This document shows positions 18,538 through 26,801 of a stretch of DNA of 64,000 nt, piece by piece. Within the stretch, counting starts at the first letter, position 1, and every line of letters starts with the position of its first letter. Source of the DNA: Ampullimonas aquatilis (GTDB taxonomy: Bacteria; Pseudomonadota; Gammaproteobacteria; Burkholderiales; Burkholderiaceae_D); NCBI RefSeq assembly GCF_049675895.1, contig NZ_CP183834.1:2790001-2854000 (forward strand), in the 5' to 3' direction. The notes under the pieces are model-generated. The model did not search any database. It was not told the origin of the DNA and saw only the letters and a program-made list of their open reading frames with translations. The translations under genes were made by a program, and so were the position numbers.

Positions 18538-19800
18538 TCAGAAAGACCGAAATACCAGCACCGCATTGGCACCGCCAAAAGCAAAAGAGCTTGAGAGTGC
18601 CGCGCGCAGTTGCGGGGCCGAACGTGCGCCTGTGGGTAGATAGTCCAAATTACAGTCCGGGTCAGGTTGTTCCAGATGTGCTGTGGGCGGTAGTTGCCGC
18701 TCACATAGAGCCTGAATGGTAATGATCGCTTCCAGCGCCCCGGCAGCCCCCAGCGTGTGGCCGTGCACGGCCTTGGTCGAACTGACTGCCAATTGATCGG
18801 CATGCGCACCAAAGGCCGCCCGAATGGCTGCTGATTCAACCTGATCACCCGCCGCTGTGGCGGTGCCATGTGCATTGATATAGCCAATATCAGCGGCATT
18901 CAAGCCAGCGCAGGATAGAGCCTGATGGATCGCCCGCACTTGCCCGGCCATGTCCGGCTTGGTCATATGGGTGGCATCATTGCTGCTGCCATAGCCAGCC
19001 AGCTCGGCAAGAATCACCGCACCGCGTGCCTGCGCCGATGCCAGGGATTCCAACACCAATGCAGCGCCAGCCTCGCCAACCACCAGGCCACTACGGTTGG
19101 CAGAAAATGGTTTGCAGGAACGCGAGCAATCGCTTGGATCGGCAACCGCCAGGGTCCGCAAAGCCTCCCAGCTTTTCAGCACGCCGGTAGTAAGCATGGC
19201 TTCAGACCCCCCCACGACCGCCCGTTCCGTCACACCCAGGCGAATGGCGCGATACGCCTCGCCAATCGCCTGCGCTGAAGACGCGCACGCACTCGAATAC
19301 GTCAGCACCGAACCATGCATGCCATATTGCAAGGCAATATGAGCCGCGGTGGAATTATTCATGGTGGTCATGATGGAAAATGGTCGAACCCGGCCTTTAC
19401 CCTCCAGAAACAGATCGATATATCCTGCTTCCAGCGAATTGGCACCGCCCATTGAAGAGCCCCAATAAACGCTGGCTTCATCCAGCAATTCAGGCGTCAC
19501 ATTGAGCCCTGATTGCATCACCGCCTGACGCGCTGCATACACACCCAGTTGCGCTACACGATCCAGCAGGGATAACTCGGAACGGGAGAATTGCGCAGCG
19601 ATATCAAACTGTACCGGCGCCACCACGCCCGCGGCAAGCTGGGTTTTAGCCACCGCCTGCAAATTTAATTGCGCCGCAAAAGATGCGATCGAGACGACGC
19701 CAGAATGTTGTTCCAGCGCATGCGTGTAGATTTCTTCTGGCGAACTGCCAATGGATGCAATGGCACCCATGCCGGTAATGACAACGCGATTGAGTGTCAT
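18538..19800 (-). CDS. β-ketoacyl-ACP synthase (FabF-like ketosynthase)
   Basis: The enzyme condenses an acyl thioester with a malonyl-ACP extender. Starting at ATG 19800 (MTLNRVVITGMGAIASIG) it has 420 residues; a TTG at 19815 overlapping the ACP stop is an alternative. The thiolase-fold catalytic triad is complete: C172 in SSACASS, H311 in NAHGTAT and H348 in VHGHTLGAAG, with K343 in place. It is the last gene of a cassette with a discrete acyl carrier protein and a Cys-type α/β hydrolase. No malonyl-transferase, ketoreductase or dehydratase is nearby, so it is not the housekeeping fab cluster. Its acyl product is unknown. Confidence 0.9.
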   Translation of the reverse strand: MTLNRVVITGMGAIASIGSSPEEIYTHALEQHSGVVSIASFAAQLNLQAVAKTQLAAGVVAPVQFDIAAQFSRSELSLLDRVAQLGVYAARQAVMQSGLNVTPELLDEASVYWGSSMGGANSLEAGYIDLFLEGKGRVRPFSIMTTMNNSTAAHIALQYGMHGSVLTYSSACASSAQAIGEAYRAIRLGVTERAVVGGSEAMLTTGVLKSWEALRTLAVADPSDCSRSCKPFSANRSGLVVGEAGAALVLESLASAQARGAVILAELAGYGSSNDATHMTKPDMAGQVRAIHQALSCAGLNAADIGYINAHGTATAAGDQVESAAIRAAFGAHADQLAVSSTKAVHGHTLGAAGALEAIITIQALCERQLPPTAHLEQPDPDCNLDYLPTGARSAPQLRAALSSSFAFGGANAVLVFRSF

Positions 19801-19811
19801 CCGGTGACCCG

Positions 19812-20057
19812 TCAACCTGCTTTCTGGCTGACCAGGCGATCAATGGTATCGGCAATATCACTGACCTTTTTCAACTCGGGACGCTCATCGCCCAGTTTGA
19901 CACCAAACTTGTCTTCCAGATCAAAGATCAATTCAATGACGGTCAGCGAATCCGCACCCAGCGTTTCCAGCTCGGTATCGGCAGTAATCGTGGCAGCATC
20001 AACATCCAGCCGTTCAGCCAGCATGGGAATCACAACATCAATGGATTGGGTCGTCAT
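19812..20057 (-). CDS. Discrete acyl carrier protein
   Basis: This 81-residue acidic four-helix protein has the phosphopantetheine attachment motif GADSLTVIEL with S37 as the carrier serine, and ends MSLKKVSDIADTID-like in the fourth helix. It differs from housekeeping AcpP (which usually reads GADSLDTVEL) in helix II and so is probably dedicated to the adjacent ketosynthase, with which its stop codon nearly overlaps. Confidence 0.92.
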   Translation of the reverse strand: MTTQSIDVVIPMLAERLDVDAATITADTELETLGADSLTVIELIFDLEDKFGVKLGDERPELKKVSDIADTIDRLVSQKAG

Positions 20058-20097
20058 AGTAAGTCGTTAACAGGGAAACAATGGCATCTTGCCAAAA

Positions 20098-20970
20098 TCA
20101 GGCCACTTGGACAAGTGTCGGCTTGCCGCCGAGCGGCAGAACATTATTGACAGGCTCGGGAGCTTCGTTTTTATGAATGGCATATTGATCAAAGAAAGCA
20201 ATCGTTTCCGATGCCACCTGATCTTTGTCATTATCCAACGTCACCATATGATAGCTATTATGCAGCAGGACCTTGCGCTGGATCGATGAACTGATCCGTG
20301 ATTCGATCAGATTAGCGCTCTTGATACTGGTGACATCATCTTCCAGGGCATGCACAATCAGGGTGGGCACAGTCACATCACGCAACTGCCGCTTGACTTT
20401 GCCAATCAGACGGTGCGCCTGATAAATGCCCTCACCCGAAAGACTGGCTGCGCCCGCAATCGAATTGGTTTTGGCCTTCATTTCGGCCTCAATCCAGCGG
20501 CGCATATTTTCATTTTTCAAACCGTAGGGGAAACGTTCTTTATATTTCCAGACATGTCGCAAGGGTGTGTGCATTGCCAAAGGCAATAGCACCTTGGAGC
20601 GTGGTAAACCCCAACCATCATAAGCCAGCACCGGCGCCAGCAAACCAAGTGCCGCCACATCACTACCACGTCGAATCGCCAGTTTCATGGCCAATACCGC
20701 ACCAATACATAGGCCGGTCACACTGACAGTATCGTGGTGACGCTTGAGGTCGTTGAAATGATTTTCAACCTCCGCCAGCCAATGCTCTGCCGTAGCCACT
20801 TTGGTGGTACCTAAAGTGGCAAAACTATAGCCCTTGATGACCGGCGCCCGGACTGCATAACCTGACTTGGCCAACATACGGCCAACATACTGCATCTCTA
20901 CCGGGCAGCTCAATAGCCCGTGCAAAGCCAGTACGGCGTGTCGACCACCTTTCCATTCCAATGTTTTCAT
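20098..20970 (-). CDS. α/β hydrolase with cysteine nucleophile, probable thioesterase of the KS-ACP cassette
   Basis: A 290-residue cytoplasmic α/β hydrolase (start at ATG 20970; an ATG six bases upstream is also possible). The oxyanion region LALHGLLS and the elbow TGLCIGA are clear, but the nucleophile is C88 where serine is usual. The acid is D211 or D212 (ALEDDVTS) and the base H241 (NSYHMVT). Cysteine elbows occur in dienelactone hydrolases, PHA synthases and some acyl-transferring thioesterases. Its position 40 bases upstream of the ACP and ketosynthase genes on the same strand suggests it unloads or transfers an ACP-bound acyl chain. That function is inferred. A lipid hydrolase is the alternative. 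Confidence 0.8.
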   Translation of the reverse strand: MKTLEWKGGRHAVLALHGLLSCPVEMQYVGRMLAKSGYAVRAPVIKGYSFATLGTTKVATAEHWLAEVENHFNDLKRHHDTVSVTGLCIGAVLAMKLAIRRGSDVAALGLLAPVLAYDGWGLPRSKVLLPLAMHTPLRHVWKYKERFPYGLKNENMRRWIEAEMKAKTNSIAGAASLSGEGIYQAHRLIGKVKRQLRDVTVPTLIVHALEDDVTSIKSANLIESRISSSIQRKVLLHNSYHMVTLDNDKDQVASETIAFFDQYAIHKNEAPEPVNNVLPLGGKPTLVQVA

Positions 20971-21027
20971 CACCATTCCTAGCCGAGCTCTTGTTGTGTT
21001 TTTTTAACGGATCAAGAACCGGGCGGT

Positions 21028-21669
21028 TTACGAGCTACTGTTTTTATCTTCAGATTTTTTATCATTTTTCTTCTGACCGATGCGTGTTTCTGCTCCCGCA
21101 AAAAGCTTTTTGATATTGCTGCGATGTCGCAGAATTAACACTATGCTCATGATACCAACTGCCAAGGCAATTGGTTTGATCCCAAATAATAAGAATGTGT
21201 AAAACGGCGCAAATATAGCTGCCATTAGTGCTGCGAGCGACGAATATTTGAAGGCATAGGCCACCACCAGCCAAGTCGTCAAGGTTGCCAAGCCAAGCCA
21301 GCCATTAACGGCCAACAAGACGCCCAGCGCTGTGGCCACACCTTTACCACCCTGGAATCGATGCCACAATGGAAAGCAATGACCCAAAAACACGGCCAAC
21401 ACGACCATTGCCTGCCCTAAAGCAGAAAGTCCAAATTGTGGTCCAAAATAATTGGCCAGAAACACGGCCAGCCACCCTTTGAAACCATCGCCCAATAGGG
21501 TCAGTAACGCCGCAGCTTTATGACCAGTCCGTAAAACATTGGTAGCGCCAGGATTTTTTGAACCAAAGGTGCGCGGGTCTTGCAAGCCATAGACTTTGCT
21601 CACCAGAACAGCAAAAGAAACCGAACCGAGTAAATAGGCCAATAAGGCAAAAATGATGTCGATCTGCAT
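21028..21669 (-). CDS. plsY: Acyl-phosphate glycerol-3-phosphate acyltransferase
   Basis: PlsY makes lysophosphatidate from acyl-phosphate and glycerol-3-phosphate in the inner membrane. The 213-residue protein has about five membrane helices and the three conserved cytoplasmic motifs: GSKNPGATNVLR (about 36-47), GHCFPLWHRFQGGKGVATALG (split here as GHCFPLW and FQGGKGVAT), and a third region near YSSLAALMAAI. A lysine-rich tail of about 20 residues is longer than usual. It follows a single-gene pattern, 57 bases from the hydrolase gene. Confidence 0.95.
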   Translation of the reverse strand: MQIDIIFALLAYLLGSVSFAVLVSKVYGLQDPRTFGSKNPGATNVLRTGHKAAALLTLLGDGFKGWLAVFLANYFGPQFGLSALGQAMVVLAVFLGHCFPLWHRFQGGKGVATALGVLLAVNGWLGLATLTTWLVVAYAFKYSSLAALMAAIFAPFYTFLLFGIKPIALAVGIMSIVLILRHRSNIKKLFAGAETRIGQKKNDKKSEDKNSSS

Positions 21670-21726
21670 GGTGTTCAGTCAAAAATGACAGGAGCCGCAT
21701 ATTAACAGGCGCAGCTGAAGGAATAC

Positions 21727-23118
21727 TTAATGAGCATTCAAATGTCTTGGCAAAATCAGTATCGCGTCCAGTCCACCCTCACGACGATTACTCAAGATCA
21801 ATTGGCCACCATGTGCCTGAGCAATATCGCGGGCAATCGACAAACCCAGACCAATTCCACCTGACGCTTTTGAACGTGACCCCTCAATCCGGTAAAACGG
21901 TTCAAATACCCGATCCAATTCCTCAACCGCAATACCAGGCCCCTTGTCGCTAATGACAATCGTCACTTGCTCATCTTGATCAATGACACGCACGTCAGCA
22001 CTCTCACCGTAACGCAGGGCATTTTCGATCAAATTGACCAGACAACGTTTGAGAGAAAGATGTTTACCCTGAAAGGGTGTCGGCTCGCCAGCCACTGTCA
22101 GGCGACTGGCCTCTTCGCCCATCCCTTGATGAATCTCGTTGAGCAAAACAAGCAAGTCAAAAGTCGTATCGGACTCGGTCTGAATCACGCCTCGGACAAA
22201 ATCCAAGGTTGCTTCCACCATTTGTCGCATCTCATCAACATCATTGACCAGCTTGACGCGCTGATTACCCGGCTCAAGCATTTCAAGTCGAATCCGCAAG
22301 CGGGTCAGCGGCGTGCGTAGATCATGCGAAATCGCCGCCAGAATTCGGGTTCGGTCATCCAGATAATTCATCAAGCGGGTTTGCATCTGATTAAATGTTC
22401 GCGCCGTCGAACGCACCTCCAGCAATCCTGTTTCAGGCATTGGCTCACGGCGCAAATCACGCCCCAGAGCCTCGGCAGAATTGGCCAATTGTTTCAGCGG
22501 CCGCATCGCCAGGCGGGTGGTCGCCAATGCCACGACAATCACCATCACCAGGCGCAAAAACATGTCCATCACCAGACGAGACAAAGCAAAACTCGGACGA
22601 TTGCTGGGGTCTTCGTAATGAAAACGGACGATCTCGCCATCCCGCAAACGCAACTGCACCCAATAATCAACGCTGTAATGCTCCAGATTGGTCGAATTAC
22701 CGACTACCGCAGTTGACATCAAACGCATCCGCTCAGATGATTCGGCGCTGACCACTTGCGCCTGGATATGCCGGTCATTACCCAGGCGGGCCCTTAATAT
22801 CGCCACAAATAAATCTGACTCGGCGCGTTCATCAGTCACGTCCGGCAATTTGGTTTCGGTTTCAAACAGTTCGGTTTTCAACCCAACCTGATTGAGATAA
22901 CTTAATTGAGCAAGACGACTTTCACGCGGCACGCTTTCCAGCAAAGTCACCCGATCATCAATCCTTTTGCTGATGTGCAGCAGTGAACTGCGTAACATCA
23001 GATCATCGAGCTCATTAATCAGGATCAGACCACCGATAATTTCACTGATCAACAAACCGCCAACAACGATCAGCACGATACGAACAAAGAGGGATTGGGG
23101 TAAAAACCGATTTATCAT
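21727..23118 (-). CDS. HAMP-domain sensor histidine kinase
   Basis: A 463-residue inner-membrane kinase with a membrane helix at about 11-32, a periplasmic sensor domain of about 145 residues, a second helix at about 184-203, a HAMP linker, and the kinase core: H-box ISHDLRTPLTRLR, N-box NLIENALRYG, G1 DKGPGIA, F-box FEPFYR and G2 GGIGLGLSIA. The domain order and its OmpR-type partner match the EnvZ-like class, but the signal is unknown. It is divergent from the response regulator gene with 72 bases between the two start codons, an arrangement that allows shared autoregulation. Confidence 0.93.
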   Translation of the reverse strand: MINRFLPQSLFVRIVLIVVGGLLISEIIGGLILINELDDLMLRSSLLHISKRIDDRVTLLESVPRESRLAQLSYLNQVGLKTELFETETKLPDVTDERAESDLFVAILRARLGNDRHIQAQVVSAESSERMRLMSTAVVGNSTNLEHYSVDYWVQLRLRDGEIVRFHYEDPSNRPSFALSRLVMDMFLRLVMVIVVALATTRLAMRPLKQLANSAEALGRDLRREPMPETGLLEVRSTARTFNQMQTRLMNYLDDRTRILAAISHDLRTPLTRLRIRLEMLEPGNQRVKLVNDVDEMRQMVEATLDFVRGVIQTESDTTFDLLVLLNEIHQGMGEEASRLTVAGEPTPFQGKHLSLKRCLVNLIENALRYGESADVRVIDQDEQVTIVISDKGPGIAVEELDRVFEPFYRIEGSRSKASGGIGLGLSIARDIAQAHGGQLILSNRREGGLDAILILPRHLNAH

Positions 23119-23190
23119 ATGTCAACCTGGCGCCACGATGAGGCGCTTATACTGATAAGTTTAACAAGTCGCCCACCAGTCATTACAAAC

Positions 23191-23895
23191 ATGAATCCAA
23201 TTCGCATCCTTGTCGTCGATGACGACCCCGATTTGCGCGAAGTTCTTTGCGAATATCTGACCACACAGCGTTTTGAAACCTATGGCGCCGCCAATGCGAC
23301 CGAAGCCTACCAAATGATTGCAGCCCATTCACTCGATCTGGTGATTTTGGATCTGATGCTGCCGGGCGAAGACGGTTTTGCCATCTGCAAACGCCTGCGG
23401 CAAGAAAAACAACATTTACCCATCATGATGCTGACTGCCCGTGGCGAACGCGAAGATCGCATTATTGGGCTGGAACTGGGTGCCGACGACTATATCGTCA
23501 AGCCATTTGATCCACGAGAACTGGTAGCACGAATCCGCGCCATCATGCGGCGGGTTGACAAACAAGGTGATTTTAAAATGGCTGAAGCAGGCAAGCTGCG
23601 CTTTGGCCCTTTCACCCTCAATATTCAGGCGCATTGCCTGGAAAAGGATGGTTCCCCCATCATGCTCACTGCCGGTGAATTTGAACTGCTGCGAATTCTT
23701 TCGGAAAACCCCAATCGTGCCTTGTCACGCGACGAGTTATCACAGTTTTATCGCGGCAAGGAATCGGACCCACTGGATCGCACCATTGATGTGATGATCT
23801 CTCGGTTACGTAAAGTGCTGGAGCCGCTACCAGGCAATCCCACCTATATCCGCACGATTCGTGGCTCGGGTTATATGTTTGTTCCCAACTTATAG
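23191..23895 (+). CDS. OmpR/PhoB-type response regulator
   Basis: A 234-residue DNA-binding response regulator, started at ATG 23191 (MNPIRILVVDDDPD); the frame is open upstream but the receiver domain begins here. The receiver has the acidic pocket DDD at residues 10-12, the phosphoacceptor aspartate in LVILDLMLPGEDG, and the lysine in VKPFDPREL. The C-terminal winged-helix domain (about 135-232) contains LTAGEFELLRILSENPNRALSRD and TIDVMISRLRKVLE. It pairs with the divergent kinase gene. Targets cannot be read from the sequence. Confidence 0.95.
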   Translation: MNPIRILVVDDDPDLREVLCEYLTTQRFETYGAANATEAYQMIAAHSLDLVILDLMLPGEDGFAICKRLRQEKQHLPIMMLTARGEREDRIIGLELGADDYIVKPFDPRELVARIRAIMRRVDKQGDFKMAEAGKLRFGPFTLNIQAHCLEKDGSPIMLTAGEFELLRILSENPNRALSRDELSQFYRGKESDPLDRTIDVMISRLRKVLEPLPGNPTYIRTIRGSGYMFVPNL

Positions 23896-23911
23896 GCTGA
23901 GCCTACCATTG

Positions 23912-24907
23912 TCATGCACGCGGATGATGACGAGCATGCAAGGCCTTGAGACGTGTGGTAGCAACATGGGTATAAATCTGGGTGGTCGAAATATCGGCAT
24001 GGCCCAGCAGCATCTGCACTGCCCGCAGATCGGCACCATGATTCAGCAAATGGGTGGCAAAAGCATGCCGCAACACATGCGGCGACAAAGGCGTATGGAT
24101 ATCGGCCTTGCGTGCATAGCGTTTGATGATGTACCAGAATGCCTGGCGTGTCATGCCTGCGCCGCGCTGGGTAATAAACAGCGTATCGCTTTGACTCAGT
24201 TCTGCATGATGCCCCATTAGCTCGGTTCTGGCTTCGAGCAGATAACGCTCGATCCACTGACCTGCCATTTCGCCAAACGGCAACAAGCGCTCCTTATTGC
24301 CCTTGCCAACGACTTTCATGGCATGCTCAGTAAGACTGATTTCCACAGCACGCAGGTCAACCAGCTCCGAGACGCGCAAACCACTGGCGTACATCAGTTC
24401 GAGCATGGCTCGATCACGAATCCCCAGTGCCGTATTCGTATCCGGGGCAGCCAACAGACTTTCTACCTGCGCTTCGGATAGAGCATGAGGAATCTGCCGT
24501 TGCTGCTTGGCGCTGACCAGCCGCACACAAGGATCTTGCTCAATCTTGTTATGCAGCTTGGCCCACACATAGAATCGTTTGAAAACGGTAGTACGTCGAT
24601 TCGATGACGTCGCCTTGCCGCGTTTAGGGACATCATCGGTAACGGCATCAACAACCTCTGGCGATTCAGATTTTTTTCGACCGGGCTTTGGCACATGCGA
24701 GAGTTTATGCGCCAAATAGGCTTCAATCTGGTCATGACGCGCTTGCAACAGTGTCGTCTTCTTTTCAGCCAGCCACTCGGCCAACAGATTCAGATCACTC
24801 CGATAGGCATCTAATGAATTTTTAGATAAACCATGTTCCAGCCACAACTGGCTGACAAACTGATCAATCTCTTGCAAGCTGGCTTCAAGCAAAATGTCCG
24901 TTTTCAT
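23912..24907 (-). CDS. xerD: XerD-type tyrosine recombinase with an extra N-domain loop
   Basis: XerD acts with XerC at dif to resolve chromosome dimers. The catalytic set of a tyrosine recombinase is complete: R in ASGLRVSEL, K in GKGNKERLL, HVLRH, LGHADISTT and the nucleophilic Y in IYTHV. The N-terminal core-binding domain (GLSKNSLDAYRSDL) is XerD-like. At 331 residues it is about 30 longer than E. coli XerD; the surplus is a charged loop at about residues 71-98 (rich in K, P, E, D) between two helices of the DNA-binding domain. The neighbourhood is housekeeping, overlapping queG by four bases, which favours the chromosomal Xer role over a mobile-element integrase. Confidence 0.9.
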   Translation of the reverse strand: MKTDILLEASLQEIDQFVSQLWLEHGLSKNSLDAYRSDLNLLAEWLAEKKTTLLQARHDQIEAYLAHKLSHVPKPGRKKSESPEVVDAVTDDVPKRGKATSSNRRTTVFKRFYVWAKLHNKIEQDPCVRLVSAKQQRQIPHALSEAQVESLLAAPDTNTALGIRDRAMLELMYASGLRVSELVDLRAVEISLTEHAMKVVGKGNKERLLPFGEMAGQWIERYLLEARTELMGHHAELSQSDTLFITQRGAGMTRQAFWYIIKRYARKADIHTPLSPHVLRHAFATHLLNHGADLRAVQMLLGHADISTTQIYTHVATTRLKALHARHHPRA

Positions 24908-26163
24908 TCAACCTCCGGTCTTTGCTGCAAAGCCCATTGCACATGCTCGACCACCACCAAATCGGGATGACTTTCATGGGCCGTCAATGCTGCATGCAAT
25001 GCCATGGCAAGTGGATCATTTTCCGGCAAGGTGCGCAATGCATTACCCAGGGCCACCGCAATATTGCGTAACCAGCGAAGATGCCCAATCCTTAAGATGG
25101 GGCTACCGGCCATGCGTTCTTTAAACTGTGCTTCGGTCCAGCTAAACAGCCTTATCAGGTCAGTGCTATCTAATTCGTGGCGCACCGCAAAGTCTGGCAA
25201 AGGACTAACTTGCGCAAACTTGTTCCAGGGGCAGATCAACTGGCAATCATCGCAGCCATAAATATGATTGCCCAGCAAAGGGCGCAGCGCCAGAGGAATG
25301 CTGCCGTCATGCTCAATGGTCAGATACGAAATACAACGTCGTGCATCCAGCTCATAAGGCGCAACAATGGCTTTGGTTGGACAGATGTCGATACAGCGTT
25401 GGCAACTGCCGCAATGCTGGCCATTGCTTGCAGCCGCAGCTTCATTAACTTGCGGTATCTCGGCCAATGGCAGATTGGTGAGCAACTCACCCAAGAAAAA
25501 GAAGGAACCCGCCTCCCGCGTCAACAGCAAGGTATGCTTGCCACGCCAACCCAATTGCGCTTGCGCGGCCAGCGCCACCTCCATGATGGGTGCCGAATCC
25601 GTCACGGCTCGTGCCTGAAAAGGCGGTTCACTTTCAAACACCTGCTCTGACAGCCAATGATTGATCCGGTCGGCCAACTTTTGCAAACGTTGGCGCAGTA
25701 CCTTGTGATAATCGCGCCCCCGGGCATAGACTGAAACAACCGCCTGCGATGGGTCCAGCATACGCCCCCATTCTTTTTGCCGCCAATCCGTCGATACGGA
25801 TGAAGCCGACGCCTGCTCGGTATGATCATGTTGAGCGTTTTGACTGATAAAAGTTGTAGCAGGCAAATAATTCATCCGCACAGAAATCACACTCAATGCA
25901 CCCGGCATCAGTTTGTCAGGATTGCTGCGTAAATCGGCATGCCGCGCCAGATAATCCATCTCACCGGCATAACCCTTGGCCAGCCATTGCTCATAGAACG
26001 CATGGTCGGCCAGCGGCGCCACTGCTTGAACGCGTAGGTCATCAAAACCCAACTCCTCCGCCCAAGCATACAGATGCCCCCGCAAAATCGACCAATCCAC
26101 GGGTGATTTGACGGCCAGCGGCAGTTCCCCCCTACAATCTGGTGCTTGCTTTGTCAGTTTCAC
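24904..26163 (-). CDS. queG: Epoxyqueuosine reductase
   Basis: QueG reduces epoxyqueuosine to queuosine in tRNA, using a cobalamin cofactor and two [4Fe-4S] clusters. The cluster motifs are CGSCQRCIDICP and CDDCQLICPWNKF, and the N-terminal domain has the conserved YEQWLAKGYAGEMDYLARH region. The start is GTG 26163 and the length 419, longer than the usual 350-380; part of the excess is a low-complexity insertion after SVRMNYLPA (about residues 105-130). The gene is divergent from tsaE with start codons close together, the standard betaproteobacterial arrangement. Confidence 0.95.
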   Translation of the reverse strand: MKLTKQAPDCRGELPLAVKSPVDWSILRGHLYAWAEELGFDDLRVQAVAPLADHAFYEQWLAKGYAGEMDYLARHADLRSNPDKLMPGALSVISVRMNYLPATTFISQNAQHDHTEQASASSVSTDWRQKEWGRMLDPSQAVVSVYARGRDYHKVLRQRLQKLADRINHWLSEQVFESEPPFQARAVTDSAPIMEVALAAQAQLGWRGKHTLLLTREAGSFFFLGELLTNLPLAEIPQVNEAAAASNGQHCGSCQRCIDICPTKAIVAPYELDARRCISYLTIEHDGSIPLALRPLLGNHIYGCDDCQLICPWNKFAQVSPLPDFAVRHELDSTDLIRLFSWTEAQFKERMAGSPILRIGHLRWLRNIAVALGNALRTLPENDPLAMALHAALTAHESHPDLVVVEHVQWALQQRPEVE

Positions 26164-26180
26164 ACTTTTGCCATTTCTCT

Positions 26181-26801
26181 ATGACGCCTATGCCTTTTCA
26201 GTTTGGCCCATCGGTTCTGCCCGATCACTTTGCCGATCACGTTGCATTACCTTGCTCCGTCAAATACACCATGCGCAACGAAGCACAGACGCAATGGCTG
26301 GCCGAACAACTGGCCCTGGCCATGACTGCGCATTGGCAATCAGCCATTTTACCGGGCATGGCACCGATTCGAATCTATCTTTCTGGTGATCTGGGCGCAG
26401 GCAAAACCACCTTTGCACGTGCATTTTTACGCACTTTGGGCGTGTCTGGACGTATCAAAAGTCCCACTTATGCGATTTTGGAGCCCTATGAACTGGAACT
26501 TCAAGCCAAATCTCGCTTAAACTTATATCACTTTGATTTTTATAGGTTTGGCTCAGCATCTGAATGGGAGGATGCCGGGTTTCGCGAGCTGTTTGATGAG
26601 TCTGCCATCATTTTGGCAGAATGGCCGGAAAAAGTGGCGCGCGCCTTACCTTCGCCCGACCTCTGGCTAGTTCTAGAAAACGACGAAAATGCTGATGTCC
26701 GACACCTTTCTGCCTACTGTGCAGCCAATTTTGATGCCACGACCAATACGTGGCTGACATCATGGCTAAACACGCTCCAGGCACCTTCTACCAAAGACTG
26801 A
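26181..26801 (+). CDS. tsaE: tRNA t6A biosynthesis ATPase TsaE
   Basis: TsaE is the small ATPase that works with TsaB, TsaC and TsaD in making t6A37 of ANN-decoding tRNAs. The Walker A loop reads SGDLGAGKTTFARAFLR, followed by VSGRIKSPTYAILEPYE and LNLYHFDFYRF, all family hallmarks, and EWPEKV. From ATG 26181 it has 206 residues. ATG 26271 would give 176, nearer E. coli TsaE (153), so the start is uncertain. The 3' end overlaps amiC by 40 bases. Confidence 0.93.
   Translation: MTPMPFQFGPSVLPDHFADHVALPCSVKYTMRNEAQTQWLAEQLALAMTAHWQSAILPGMAPIRIYLSGDLGAGKTTFARAFLRTLGVSGRIKSPTYAILEPYELELQAKSRLNLYHFDFYRFGSASEWEDAGFRELFDESAIILAEWPEKVARALPSPDLWLVLENDENADVRHLSAYCAANFDATTNTWLTSWLNTLQAPSTKD

Noticed and set aside
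23893..23905. Short hairpin TAGGCT-G-AGCCTA between the response regulator and xerD
   Set aside because: The loop is one base and there is no T-run; too small to call a terminator.
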